Shown here: positions 7,230-13,225 of the stretch, in pieces
Layout: the number at the start of each line of letters is the position of its first letter
How positions within the stretch are numbered: position 1 is the first letter of the stretch
Origin: Candidatus Omnitrophota bacterium
Lineage (GTDB): Bacteria; Omnitrophota; Gorgyraeia; Gygaellales; Profunditerraquicolaceae
Assembly (NCBI GenBank): GCA_028717045.1
Contig: JAQUON010000007.1
Coordinates: 1 to 23,317, forward strand
Length of the DNA: 23,317 nt
Direction: 5' to 3'
Position numbers and translations under genes: made by a program
Notes under the pieces: generated by a model
Told to the model about the DNA's origin: nothing
What the model saw: only the letters and a program-made list of their open reading frames with translations
Databases searched by the model: none

Positions 7230-7841
7230 ATGGCAAAGAGGATGGCAACAATTAAAAGAAAGACAAAAGAGACCGATATCACGGCAACGCTTGATATCGA
7301 CGGCAGCGGAAAGGCAAAAATAAAAAGCGGCATCGGCCTGCTTGACCATTTGCTTGAGCTTTTTGCGTTTCACGGTCTTTTCGATATAGAGGTAATTGCC
7401 GAGGGAGACCTAAAAGTCGATATACACCACACCAACGAGGATATCGGCCTGGTATTAGGCGAGTGTTTCAAAAAGGCACTTGATGATAAAAAAGGTATCC
7501 GCAGGTTTGGCTCTGCGTCTGTCCCTATGGAAGATGTGGTGGCAGAGGTGGTGTTGGATATTAGCGGCAGAGGTTTTTTTGAAAGGATGGACTTTGGAGG
7601 CCTAGTTCGTCCCGCGAGCACAAACGAAGCAGGGTATTCTTTTGACTATGCAAACCACTTTTTTGAATCTTTTGCTAAGCGCCTTGGAATGAATTTAAGT
7701 ATTAGGCTTTTGAGTACGAACCCGGATTTGCACACTAACCTTGAGCCTGTCTTTAAAGCCTTCGGTATAGCGCTTGATGCGGCTACCCAGATCGACAAAC
7801 GCCGTAAAGGCATACCTTCCACCAAAGGTATTATTGATTAG
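7230..7841 (+). CDS. hisB: Imidazoleglycerol-phosphate dehydratase, with altered metal-site residues
   Basis: Expected to convert imidazole glycerol phosphate to imidazole acetol phosphate. It is a stand-alone dehydratase of 203 residues without the phosphatase half. I chose ATG 7230 because AAGGAAGG lies at 7218-7225 and 'ATIKRKTKETDI' is the usual N-terminus; the frame is open further upstream but only inside hisD. The first metal motif is present: H40, H48, and H66-H67-T-N-E70-D. The second half is unusual. The family pattern ending in LHI, then N-x-HH-x-x-E, reads NLSIRLLSTNPDLHTNLE here, giving S157 for one histidine, L167 for another and longer H168-E172 spacing. 'PMED' replaces the usual 'PMDE'. 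Identity is firm; full activity is less certain. Confidence 0.93.
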   Translation: MAKRMATIKRKTKETDITATLDIDGSGKAKIKSGIGLLDHLLELFAFHGLFDIEVIAEGDLKVDIHHTNEDIGLVLGECFKKALDDKKGIRRFGSASVPMEDVVAEVVLDISGRGFFERMDFGGLVRPASTNEAGYSFDYANHFFESFAKRLGMNLSIRLLSTNPDLHTNLEPVFKAFGIALDAATQIDKRRKGIPSTKGIID

Positions 7842-8450
7842 ATGATTGCGATTATCGATTACGGCATGGGCAATATTCACAGCGTGCGCAAGGCGCTCAT
7901 TTCAATGGGCGCTGAAACCTTGGTCACCAATAACCCGCAAGATATCGCGCGTTGCGATAAACTGATATTGCCGGGCGTAGGGGCATTTGGCGATGCGGTC
8001 AAAGATATGGAAAGGCAGGGGCTTATTAAGGCTACGCGGGCCCACATTGAGAAAAAAAAGGTTTTTTTAGGGATCTGCTTAGGGTTACAGCTTTTGTTTG
8101 AGAAGAGCGAAGAGTCTTTCGGCTCAAAAGGCCTAGGGATCTTTAAGGGCACGGTCAAGCGGTTTAGCAATTCTTCGGGACTTAAAGTCCCGCACATGGG
8201 CTGGAACCAGGTACAGTTTGTGAAATCCGCCTGCCCCCTTTTTAAAGGAATAGATAATAATTCCTTTGTGTATTTCTGCCACTCTTTTTACGCAGAGCCG
8301 GCGCAGAAAGAAATTATCGCCTCGACAACCGGTTACGGCGCTGATTTTGCATCCATCCTATGGCAGGATACTATATTCGCGCTACAGTTTCACCCTGAGA
8401 AGAGCCAGGGGGTGGGGCTGCAGATGATTAAGAATTTCGTTGAATTGTAG
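7842..8450 (+). CDS. hisH: IGP synthase glutaminase subunit HisH
   Basis: Class I glutamine amidotransferase that hydrolyses glutamine and passes ammonia to HisF for imidazole glycerol phosphate synthesis. It is 202 residues, normal for the family. The catalytic triad is C79 (GICLGLQLLF), H184 and E186 (LQFHPEKSQ). The oxyanion region 'PGVGAFGDA' and the interface segment 'PHMGWNQV' are present. The ATG directly follows the hisB TAG with no gap and there is no good Shine-Dalgarno sequence, which suggests re-initiation or coupling from hisB. A 200-base repeat-filled gap follows before hisA. Confidence 0.97.
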   Translation: MIAIIDYGMGNIHSVRKALISMGAETLVTNNPQDIARCDKLILPGVGAFGDAVKDMERQGLIKATRAHIEKKKVFLGICLGLQLLFEKSEESFGSKGLGIFKGTVKRFSNSSGLKVPHMGWNQVQFVKSACPLFKGIDNNSFVYFCHSFYAEPAQKEIIASTTGYGADFASILWQDTIFALQFHPEKSQGVGLQMIKNFVEL

Positions 8451-8482
8451 CAGCTGATTGATACAAGAGAGATTCAGGCTTA

Positions 8483-8637
8483 GTTAAATTCTAAGCACTA
8501 AATCCTAAATTCTAAACAAGTTCTAAATCACAAATCCCAATTCTTTAAACGAATTCGTTTAGGATTTAAAACATTGGAATTTAGTATTTGTTTAGGATTT
8601 AGAGTTTATGATTTAGAATTTGCCGGATAGGTTATTT
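8483..8637. repeat. AT-rich palindromic element, copy 1 (empty site, 155 bp)
   Basis: The 8451-8650 gap holds no gene but contains this element. It is an imperfect large inverted repeat centred near the perfect palindrome AAACGAATTCGTTT (8547-8560). Its ends are AAATTCTAA (8486-8494) and TTAGAATTT (8613-8621), inverted relative to each other. A second copy at 10949-11123 is aligned along its whole length with scattered substitutions and one 20-bp length difference. It stops about 13 bases before the hisA ATG. It looks like a small non-coding mobile or hairpin element inserted in the operon. Confidence 0.88.
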
Positions 8638-8650
8638 ATTTGGAACGAAC

Positions 8651-9379
8651 ATGCTAATCATACCCGCGATAGATTTAAAGGACGGCAAGGTGGTGAGGCT
8701 CTATAAGGGTAGGGGTAGGGGCAAGGTGTATTCTTTGCGTCCTGCGGATGTTGCCAGGGAATGGGTAGCGCAGGGTGCCCGAATGCTTCATGTAGTTGAC
8801 CTTGACGGAGCAATGAGCGGGAGAATAAAGAACCTACAGGCGTTAAGGAGCATTGTGCGCGCAGTGCCTGTACCCGTACAATTCGGCGGCGGAGTAAGGG
8901 ATATGCGTACTATTGCACGGTTGCTTAAGATTGGCGTCTTTAGAGTCATTTTAGGCACAAAGGCAGCAGAGGATAGCGAGTTTTTGAAAAAAGCGCTAAA
9001 AAAATTTGCGGGAAAACTAATAGTGAGCATTGATACCGAAGCAGGCAAGATACGGATTAAAGGCTGGAAGTCTTCTGCGGGAAGCAGGACCCTGCTTGAC
9101 TTTGTCCGGTCCTTAAAAGATTCAGGCCTGGCGCGCCTGATTTATACGGATATCGCCAAAGACGGGACTCTGCAGGGGCCGAATATACAAGGGATTGCCG
9201 GTTTACTGAAAGCCTCCAAGATGAAAGTCATCGCCTCAGGCGGCTTCTCAAACCTATATGATATAAAAAAAGTAAAACCGTTGACGCGAAAGGGGCTTGA
9301 GGGTATCATTATCGGGAAGGCATTGTATGAAAAGAGGTTTAGCCTAGAGGCTGCTGTGCAGGTTTTAAAAAGGAGGTAG
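8651..9379 (+). CDS. hisA: ProFAR isomerase (HisA)
   Basis: Isomerises ProFAR to PRFAR, an Amadori rearrangement on a (beta/alpha)8 barrel. It has 242 residues, standard length. D8 (PAIDLKDG) and D128 (VSIDTEAGKIRIKGW) are the expected catalytic acids, and 'YTDIAKDGTLQGPN' is the second phosphate-side motif. 'DTEAG' replaces the usual 'DxRxG', losing an arginine often seen there. Phosphate loops 'FGGGVRD' and 'IASGGFSN' are present. The start has only a weak leader (TTGGAACGAAC) because the AT-rich repeat ends just upstream. A related HisA/PriA or HisF assignment is excluded by the N-terminus and by the separate hisF downstream. Confidence 0.96.
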   Translation: MLIIPAIDLKDGKVVRLYKGRGRGKVYSLRPADVAREWVAQGARMLHVVDLDGAMSGRIKNLQALRSIVRAVPVPVQFGGGVRDMRTIARLLKIGVFRVILGTKAAEDSEFLKKALKKFAGKLIVSIDTEAGKIRIKGWKSSAGSRTLLDFVRSLKDSGLARLIYTDIAKDGTLQGPNIQGIAGLLKASKMKVIASGGFSNLYDIKKVKPLTRKGLEGIIIGKALYEKRFSLEAAVQVLKRR

Positions 9380-9382
9380 GCG

Positions 9383-9820
9383 ATGATTAGGAAGGGATTG
9401 GCAGTAGTGTTGGCGCTCGGATTTTTTGTTTCTTTGAACGGATGCGCTACTTCAGCCAGGCAAAAAGACCTGGAGATCCAGAGATTACGCAACCAGGTAT
9501 CGGCATTGCAGGCGCAGTTAGACCAGAGAGAAGAATCTAGGGTTGCGCAATCAATGGTACAACCGGAAGTGGTTTCCAGGCAGATGCGCCCGACAAAAAA
9601 AGTTATCGGTGAAGCCAAGTCAAGGCCTTCGCTTGCGCAGATTCAGATAGCCCTGAAGAATGCAGGGTATTACTCAGGCTCCATTGACGGTAAAATGGGT
9701 GCACAGACGCGTAATGCAATAAAAACGTTTCAGAGGGACAATAACCTTCTGGCTGACGGTAGGGTCGGAAAGAAGACCTGGTCACTGCTGAGGGGTTATT
9801 TATACAAAAGAGTCAAATAA
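9383..9820 (+). CDS. Lipoprotein with coiled coil and peptidoglycan-binding domain
   Basis: A 145-residue exported protein of unknown specific role. It begins with a lipoprotein signal: charged MIRK, a hydrophobic stretch, then lipobox L18-N-G-C21, so it should be lipidated at C21. Residues about 27-52 form a coiled coil (DLEIQRLRNQVSALQAQLDQ). Residues about 83-138 match the PG_binding_1 fold: 'LAQIQIALKNAGYYSGSIDG', 'MGAQTRNAIKTFQRDNNL', 'DGRVGKKTWSLL'. It would tether the envelope to the cell wall or position a wall enzyme, but no catalytic domain is present. The start has a very strong site, AGGAGG at 9371-9376, six bases before ATG. It sits inside the his cluster, and its stop overlaps the hisF start (TAATG). 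Confidence 0.93.
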   Translation: MIRKGLAVVLALGFFVSLNGCATSARQKDLEIQRLRNQVSALQAQLDQREESRVAQSMVQPEVVSRQMRPTKKVIGEAKSRPSLAQIQIALKNAGYYSGSIDGKMGAQTRNAIKTFQRDNNLLADGRVGKKTWSLLRGYLYKRVK

Positions 9821-10593
9821 TGCTCACCAAAAGAATCATACCTTGCCTTGATATTAAGGAGGGCAGGGTGGTTAAAGGGGTGAAGTTTACCGGCTTAAAG
9901 GACGCAGGGGACCCGGTGGAAGTCTCAAAGGTCTATGACGCCCAAAAAGCCGATGAGCTTGTTTTTTTGGATATTACCGCAAGCCTTGAAGAACGCAAGA
10001 CCCTTATAGGCCTGGTTGAGGATATCGCCAAAAATATATTTATGCCTTTTACGGTAGGCGGAGGAATCGGCGATATCACAGACATAAGGAACCTGCTGAA
10101 CGCCGGCGCAGACAAGGTTTCTTTAAACACCCAGGCAGTAAAAAGCCCTGAATTGATCGCTGAGGCAGCTTCAAAGTTCGGCAGCCAGTGTATCGTGGTT
10201 GCAATCGACGCCAGGCAATGTAGGGGTTCTGCGGATGGCAATGTAGGCTGGGAGGTGTATATTAACGGAGGCAGGACCCCGACCGGTATTGATGCGGTTG
10301 CCTGGGCAACGCAAGCGTGCGAACTTGGCGCAGGAGAAATTTTGTTGACGAGCATGGATTATGACGGCACCAAAAACGGCTACGATATTCCTCTCACCAA
10401 ACAAGTTACCGGTGCGGTGAACGTTCCGGTCATTGCCTCAGGAGGGGCAGGTAGTTTAGCGCATTTCTTTGATTGTTTTCATGAAGCAGGAGCAGATGCC
10501 TGCCTTGCTGCCTCCATTTTTCACTATCAGGAATATAGTGTCGGCCAGGTAAAGGAGTATTTGTACGAGAGAGGGATACCGGTGCGGATATGA
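9820..10593 (+). CDS. hisF: IGP synthase cyclase subunit HisF
   Basis: Condenses PRFAR with ammonia delivered by HisH, giving imidazole glycerol phosphate and AICAR. It has 257 residues, full length for the (beta/alpha)8 barrel. The catalytic aspartates are D11 (IIPCLDI) and D130 (VVAIDAR). Other family blocks are 'FTVGGGIGDI', 'GADKVSLNTQAV', 'GWEVYINGGRTPTGIDAVAWA' and 'PVIASGGAG'. 'TSMDYDGTKNGYD' has tyrosine where arginine is usual (TSMDRDGT). The ATG shares a base with the lipoprotein stop codon and the 3' end overlaps hisI (ATGA), so the three genes should be co-translated. Confidence 0.97.
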   Translation: MLTKRIIPCLDIKEGRVVKGVKFTGLKDAGDPVEVSKVYDAQKADELVFLDITASLEERKTLIGLVEDIAKNIFMPFTVGGGIGDITDIRNLLNAGADKVSLNTQAVKSPELIAEAASKFGSQCIVVAIDARQCRGSADGNVGWEVYINGGRTPTGIDAVAWATQACELGAGEILLTSMDYDGTKNGYDIPLTKQVTGAVNVPVIASGGAGSLAHFFDCFHEAGADACLAASIFHYQEYSVGQVKEYLYERGIPVRI

Positions 10594-10928
10594 AAAAAAA
10601 GAAACAGCCTTCTAGTATCAGGGAGATGAAATTCGACAGGAACGGATTGATCCCGGCAATAATCCAGGATTACAAAACTAATGAAGTGCTTATGCTGGCA
10701 TATATGAACAAGGAGTCCCTGCGCAGGACCATTAAGCTGCGCAAGACCTGTTTCTGGTCGCGCTCAAGGCAGGAATATTGGGTCAAGGGGATGACTTCAG
10801 GCCATTTCCAATATGTAAAGTCGATTTCCTATGATTGTGATTCGGATGCGTTACTTATAAAAGTGCGTCAGGCAGGCAACGCCTGCCATACGGGCAATAG
10901 ATCGTGCTTTTATCGCAGAATAAAGTAA
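10590..10928 (+). CDS. hisI: Phosphoribosyl-AMP cyclohydrolase
   Basis: Opens the adenine ring of phosphoribosyl-AMP in histidine synthesis. The 112 residues make up only the cyclohydrolase; the HisE pyrophosphatase often fused to it is absent here. Magnesium-site aspartates D82, D84 and D86 and zinc-type cysteines C83, C99 and C106 lie in 'YDCDSDALLIKV' and 'GNACHTGNRSCFYR'. 'MLAYMNKESLRRT' and 'FWSRSRQEYWVKG' are also typical. The start overlaps the hisF stop by four bases. It is the last his gene here, followed by the second AT-rich repeat. Confidence 0.97.
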   Translation: MKKKKQPSSIREMKFDRNGLIPAIIQDYKTNEVLMLAYMNKESLRRTIKLRKTCFWSRSRQEYWVKGMTSGHFQYVKSISYDCDSDALLIKVRQAGNACHTGNRSCFYRRIK

Positions 10929-10948
10929 AAGACAAAGGTAAAAGGCAT

Positions 10949-11123
10949 GTTAAATTCTAAGCACGAAATTCTAAATTCTAAACAAGCCCTAAATTACAAA
11001 TCCCAATGTTTTAAACGAATTCGTTTGGGTTTTAAGACATTAGAATTTAGGATTTGTTTAGGATTTACCTGCCTGCCGGCAGGCAGGGAGTTTAGGATTT
11101 AGAATTTGCCAGATAGGTTATTT
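10949..11123. repeat. AT-rich palindromic element, copy 2 (filled site, 175 bp)
   Basis: It fills most of the 10929-11131 gap between hisI and trpE, which holds no gene. It matches 8483-8637 end to end, with the same central AAACGAATTCGTTT (11013-11026) and the same inverted ends (AAATTCTAA 10952-10960, TTAGAATTT 11099-11107). It is exactly 20 bases longer, and the extra 20 bases are the CCTGCC palindrome at 11068-11087. It ends about eight bases before the trpE ATG, in the same orientation as copy 1. Confidence 0.88.
11068..11087. repeat. 20-bp palindrome CCTGCCTGCCGGCAGGCAGG, copy 3, inserted in the AT-rich element
   Basis: Identical to the copy at 1364-1383. Removing it restores the sequence of the other AT-rich element across 8601/8602 (...GGATTTA|GAGTTTA...). 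The insertion point is unambiguous and there is no flanking duplication. Confidence 0.95.
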
Positions 11124-11131
11124 TAGTCACT

Positions 11132-12634
11132 ATGAACATGTACACCCCTACACTCAAAGAATTCTTAAAATTATCGCGGCGCTACAATGTAATCCCGGTC
11201 TATAAGGAGATCAGTGCTGACCTGGAAACGCCGGTATCTTCCTTTCTGAAGATTAAGAAGGATGCGTGTGCTTTTCTGCTTGAATCAGTAGAAGGCCAGG
11301 AGAAGATTGCGCGTTATTCGTTCCTGGGCAGTAATCCTTCGATAGTGATCAAGACAAGGGGCAAAATTGTTGAGGTCCGGTATGCGCGGCGTAATCACCT
11401 TCAGCATTTTACTACGCAGGAGGACCCGCTCGCCGAACTGAAAAAACTCATGTCTCCTTTTAAGGCAGCGCATGTGAAGGGGCTGCCGCGTTTTTACGGC
11501 GGCTTTGTCGGCTACATCGGGTATGATTTTGTACAGTTTTTAGAAAATATTCCATCAAGGAATAAGGATGAATTGAAGGTGCCGGATTCTATTTTTATGC
11601 TCACCGAAAGCATCCTGGTATTTGACCACGTCAAACATACCATTAAGATTATTTATAACGTCATGCTTCCCGAAGGAGTAGGGCGGCGGCTAAGCCGTTT
11701 TAAAAAAATACGCTATTACCAAGCAGCCATTGCGGCCATAGAGAAAATACATGCGGATTTCAGGAATCCCCTACTTGAGGTTGACCGCAGCGGGAAGGGG
11801 CGAAAAGCAAAAACAATAAAACCCACTGCCAATATTACGAGGCTGCAGTTTTGCCGCAGCGTGCAGAAGGCAAGGAGCTATATACGTAAGGGCGATATCA
11901 TTCAGGCAGTATTGTCCCAGCGGTTTAAAGTGGCGCTGTCTAAGAAGCCTTTTGATATATACCGTGATTTACGCAGCCTCAACCCTTCTCCGTATATGTT
12001 TTTTCTGCAGTTTAAAGAGGTAACACTGATCGGTTCCTCGCCTGAGATGCTCGTCCGTTTTGAGAATAAGGTTGTCGAGACAAGGCCTATTGCCGGCACA
12101 AGGCCCAGAGGCAGCAACCCGGCGCAGGATGAAAAGCTTATGCGCCAGCTGCTCGCTGACCAAAAAGAGAAGGCAGAGCACATCATGCTCGTAGACTTAG
12201 GCAGGAATGATTTAGGAAGGGTCTGCAAGCCCGGGCAGGTCAAGGTGAATGAGTTTATGGAGGTAGAGAAATATTCGCACGTGATGCACTTAGTCAGCGA
12301 TATAACCGGAGTGGTAGGCCCGCAATATGATGCCTTTGATTGCTTAAGGGCATGTTTCCCCGCAGGGACGGTAACCGGCAGCCCCAAGGTAAGGGCTATG
12401 GAAATTATTGAAGAACTTGAGACTACCAGGCGCGGGCCTTATGCGGGCTGTGTGGGCTATTTTAGCTTTTCCCGGGCTATGGATACCTGCATTACGATAC
12501 GGACTATCGTGGTTGAGGGCAGCCATGCCTATGTGCAGGCCGGCGCAGGAATTGTGCTGGATTCTAAGCCCGCTGGCGAGTATAATGAATCGGTGAATAA
12601 AGCCAAAGCATTAATGGAGGCAATTGCAAGATAA
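11132..12634 (+). CDS. trpE: Anthranilate synthase component I
   Basis: Makes anthranilate from chorismate and ammonia, the first step of tryptophan synthesis; it needs a TrpG partner, not present in the window. It has 500 residues, full length. The N-terminal LLES (49-52) matches the tryptophan feedback site. The C-terminal chorismate-binding domain shows 'AVLSQRFKV', 'NPSPYMFFLQF', 'ETRPIAGTRPRG', 'LVDLGRNDLGRV', 'FPAGTVTGSPKVRAMEII' and 'VQAGAGIVLDSKPAGEYNES'. 'PIAGTRPRG' favours TrpE over PabB. The start could be either ATG 11132 or 11138, neither with a good ribosome binding site because the AT-rich repeat lies just upstream. Two bases of its stop overlap the rpsP leader. Confidence 0.96.
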   Translation: MNMYTPTLKEFLKLSRRYNVIPVYKEISADLETPVSSFLKIKKDACAFLLESVEGQEKIARYSFLGSNPSIVIKTRGKIVEVRYARRNHLQHFTTQEDPLAELKKLMSPFKAAHVKGLPRFYGGFVGYIGYDFVQFLENIPSRNKDELKVPDSIFMLTESILVFDHVKHTIKIIYNVMLPEGVGRRLSRFKKIRYYQAAIAAIEKIHADFRNPLLEVDRSGKGRKAKTIKPTANITRLQFCRSVQKARSYIRKGDIIQAVLSQRFKVALSKKPFDIYRDLRSLNPSPYMFFLQFKEVTLIGSSPEMLVRFENKVVETRPIAGTRPRGSNPAQDEKLMRQLLADQKEKAEHIMLVDLGRNDLGRVCKPGQVKVNEFMEVEKYSHVMHLVSDITGVVGPQYDAFDCLRACFPAGTVTGSPKVRAMEIIEELETTRRGPYAGCVGYFSFSRAMDTCITIRTIVVEGSHAYVQAGAGIVLDSKPAGEYNESVNKAKALMEAIAR

Positions 12635-12646
12635 GGAGGTAACGTA

Positions 12647-12883
12647 ATGTCTGTACGTATTCGACTAAGAAGAATCGGCAAAAATCCCAAGAAGAAACCG
12701 CATTTCCGCATCAGCGTGTTTGATTCTCACAAAGGGCGGGATGGCAGGTTTCTGGAGGAAATCGGCTTCTATAATCCGACCAGCAAGTCAATAAAGGTCA
12801 ATAAGGAGCGCTACGACTATTGGGTAAGTAAGGGCGCACAGCCTTCCGAAACCGTCAGTATGCTAATTAAGAAAAGCAAATAA
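12647..12883 (+). CDS. rpsP: 30S ribosomal protein S16
   Basis: Small-subunit ribosomal protein needed for 30S assembly. It has 78 residues, typical for S16. The N-terminus 'VRIRLRRIGKNPKKKPHFRISVFDSHKGRDGRFLEEIGFYNP' is diagnostic. A near-perfect ribosome binding site, AAGGAGGT (12633-12640), overlaps the trpE stop and lies six bases before ATG, consistent with high expression. In many bacteria rpsP leads an rpsP-rimM-trmD-rplS operon; here it stands between trpE and yajC, and a hairpin follows its stop codon. Confidence 0.97.
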   Translation: MSVRIRLRRIGKNPKKKPHFRISVFDSHKGRDGRFLEEIGFYNPTSKSIKVNKERYDYWVSKGAQPSETVSMLIKKSK

Positions 12884-12914
12884 GGCTTTGCGTATCGAAC
12901 GCGCAGGGCCTTTT
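12882..12914 (+). terminator. Hairpin after rpsP, possible terminator or attenuator
   Basis: AAGGCTTTGCG (12882-12892) pairs over 11 positions, two of them G-U, with CGCAGGGCCTT (12902-12912) around a nine-base loop, and two more T follow. The left arm starts inside the rpsP stop codon. The short T run suggests a weak terminator or a processing hairpin that sets rpsP apart from yajC. Confidence 0.5.
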
Positions 12915-12931
12915 AGAGAGAAGGAGGAGAA

Positions 12932-13210
12932 ATGCCGCAAGGACCTCAGATTAATCCGTTGCTGAACCTGTTCCCGTTTATTTTTATATTCTTTATTTTT
13001 TATTTTATAGTGATCCGTCCGCAGAAGCAGCAGGAGAAAGAACATAAGAAGATGCTTTCAAATCTTTCCAAAAACGATGCGGTGGTGACCTCAAGCGGGA
13101 TCCACGGGACGATCGTCAACGTCAAGGACAAAACCGTGATTGTAAGAGTCGACGAAAATGTAAAGATGGAACTTGAAAAAAATTGTATCGCCTATGTAAA
13201 AAAGGCGTAA
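12932..13210 (+). CDS. yajC: YajC, SecDF-associated preprotein translocase subunit
   Basis: Small inner-membrane protein that forms a complex with SecD and SecF and assists the SecYEG translocon. It has 92 residues with one membrane segment at about 10-28 (LLNLFPFIFIFFIFYFIVI), then 'RPQKQQEKEHKKMLSNLSKNDAVVTSSGIHGTI', which is the family signature. GGAGG (12923-12927) lies four bases before ATG. It is directly upstream of secDF, the expected partner gene. Confidence 0.96.
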   Translation: MPQGPQINPLLNLFPFIFIFFIFYFIVIRPQKQQEKEHKKMLSNLSKNDAVVTSSGIHGTIVNVKDKTVIVRVDENVKMELEKNCIAYVKKA

Positions 13211-13225
13211 CCTCCGGGGCTTTCA

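Noticed and set aside
8451..8650. T-box or amino-acid attenuator before hisA
   Set aside because: I see no T-box sequence, leader peptide with His codons or terminator; the same element before trpE shows it is a dispersed repeat.
10869..10888. GGCAGGC/GCCTGCC inverted repeat in hisI
   Set aside because: It encodes the conserved QAGNACHTGN zinc-site motif, so chance similarity is more likely than an inserted palindrome.
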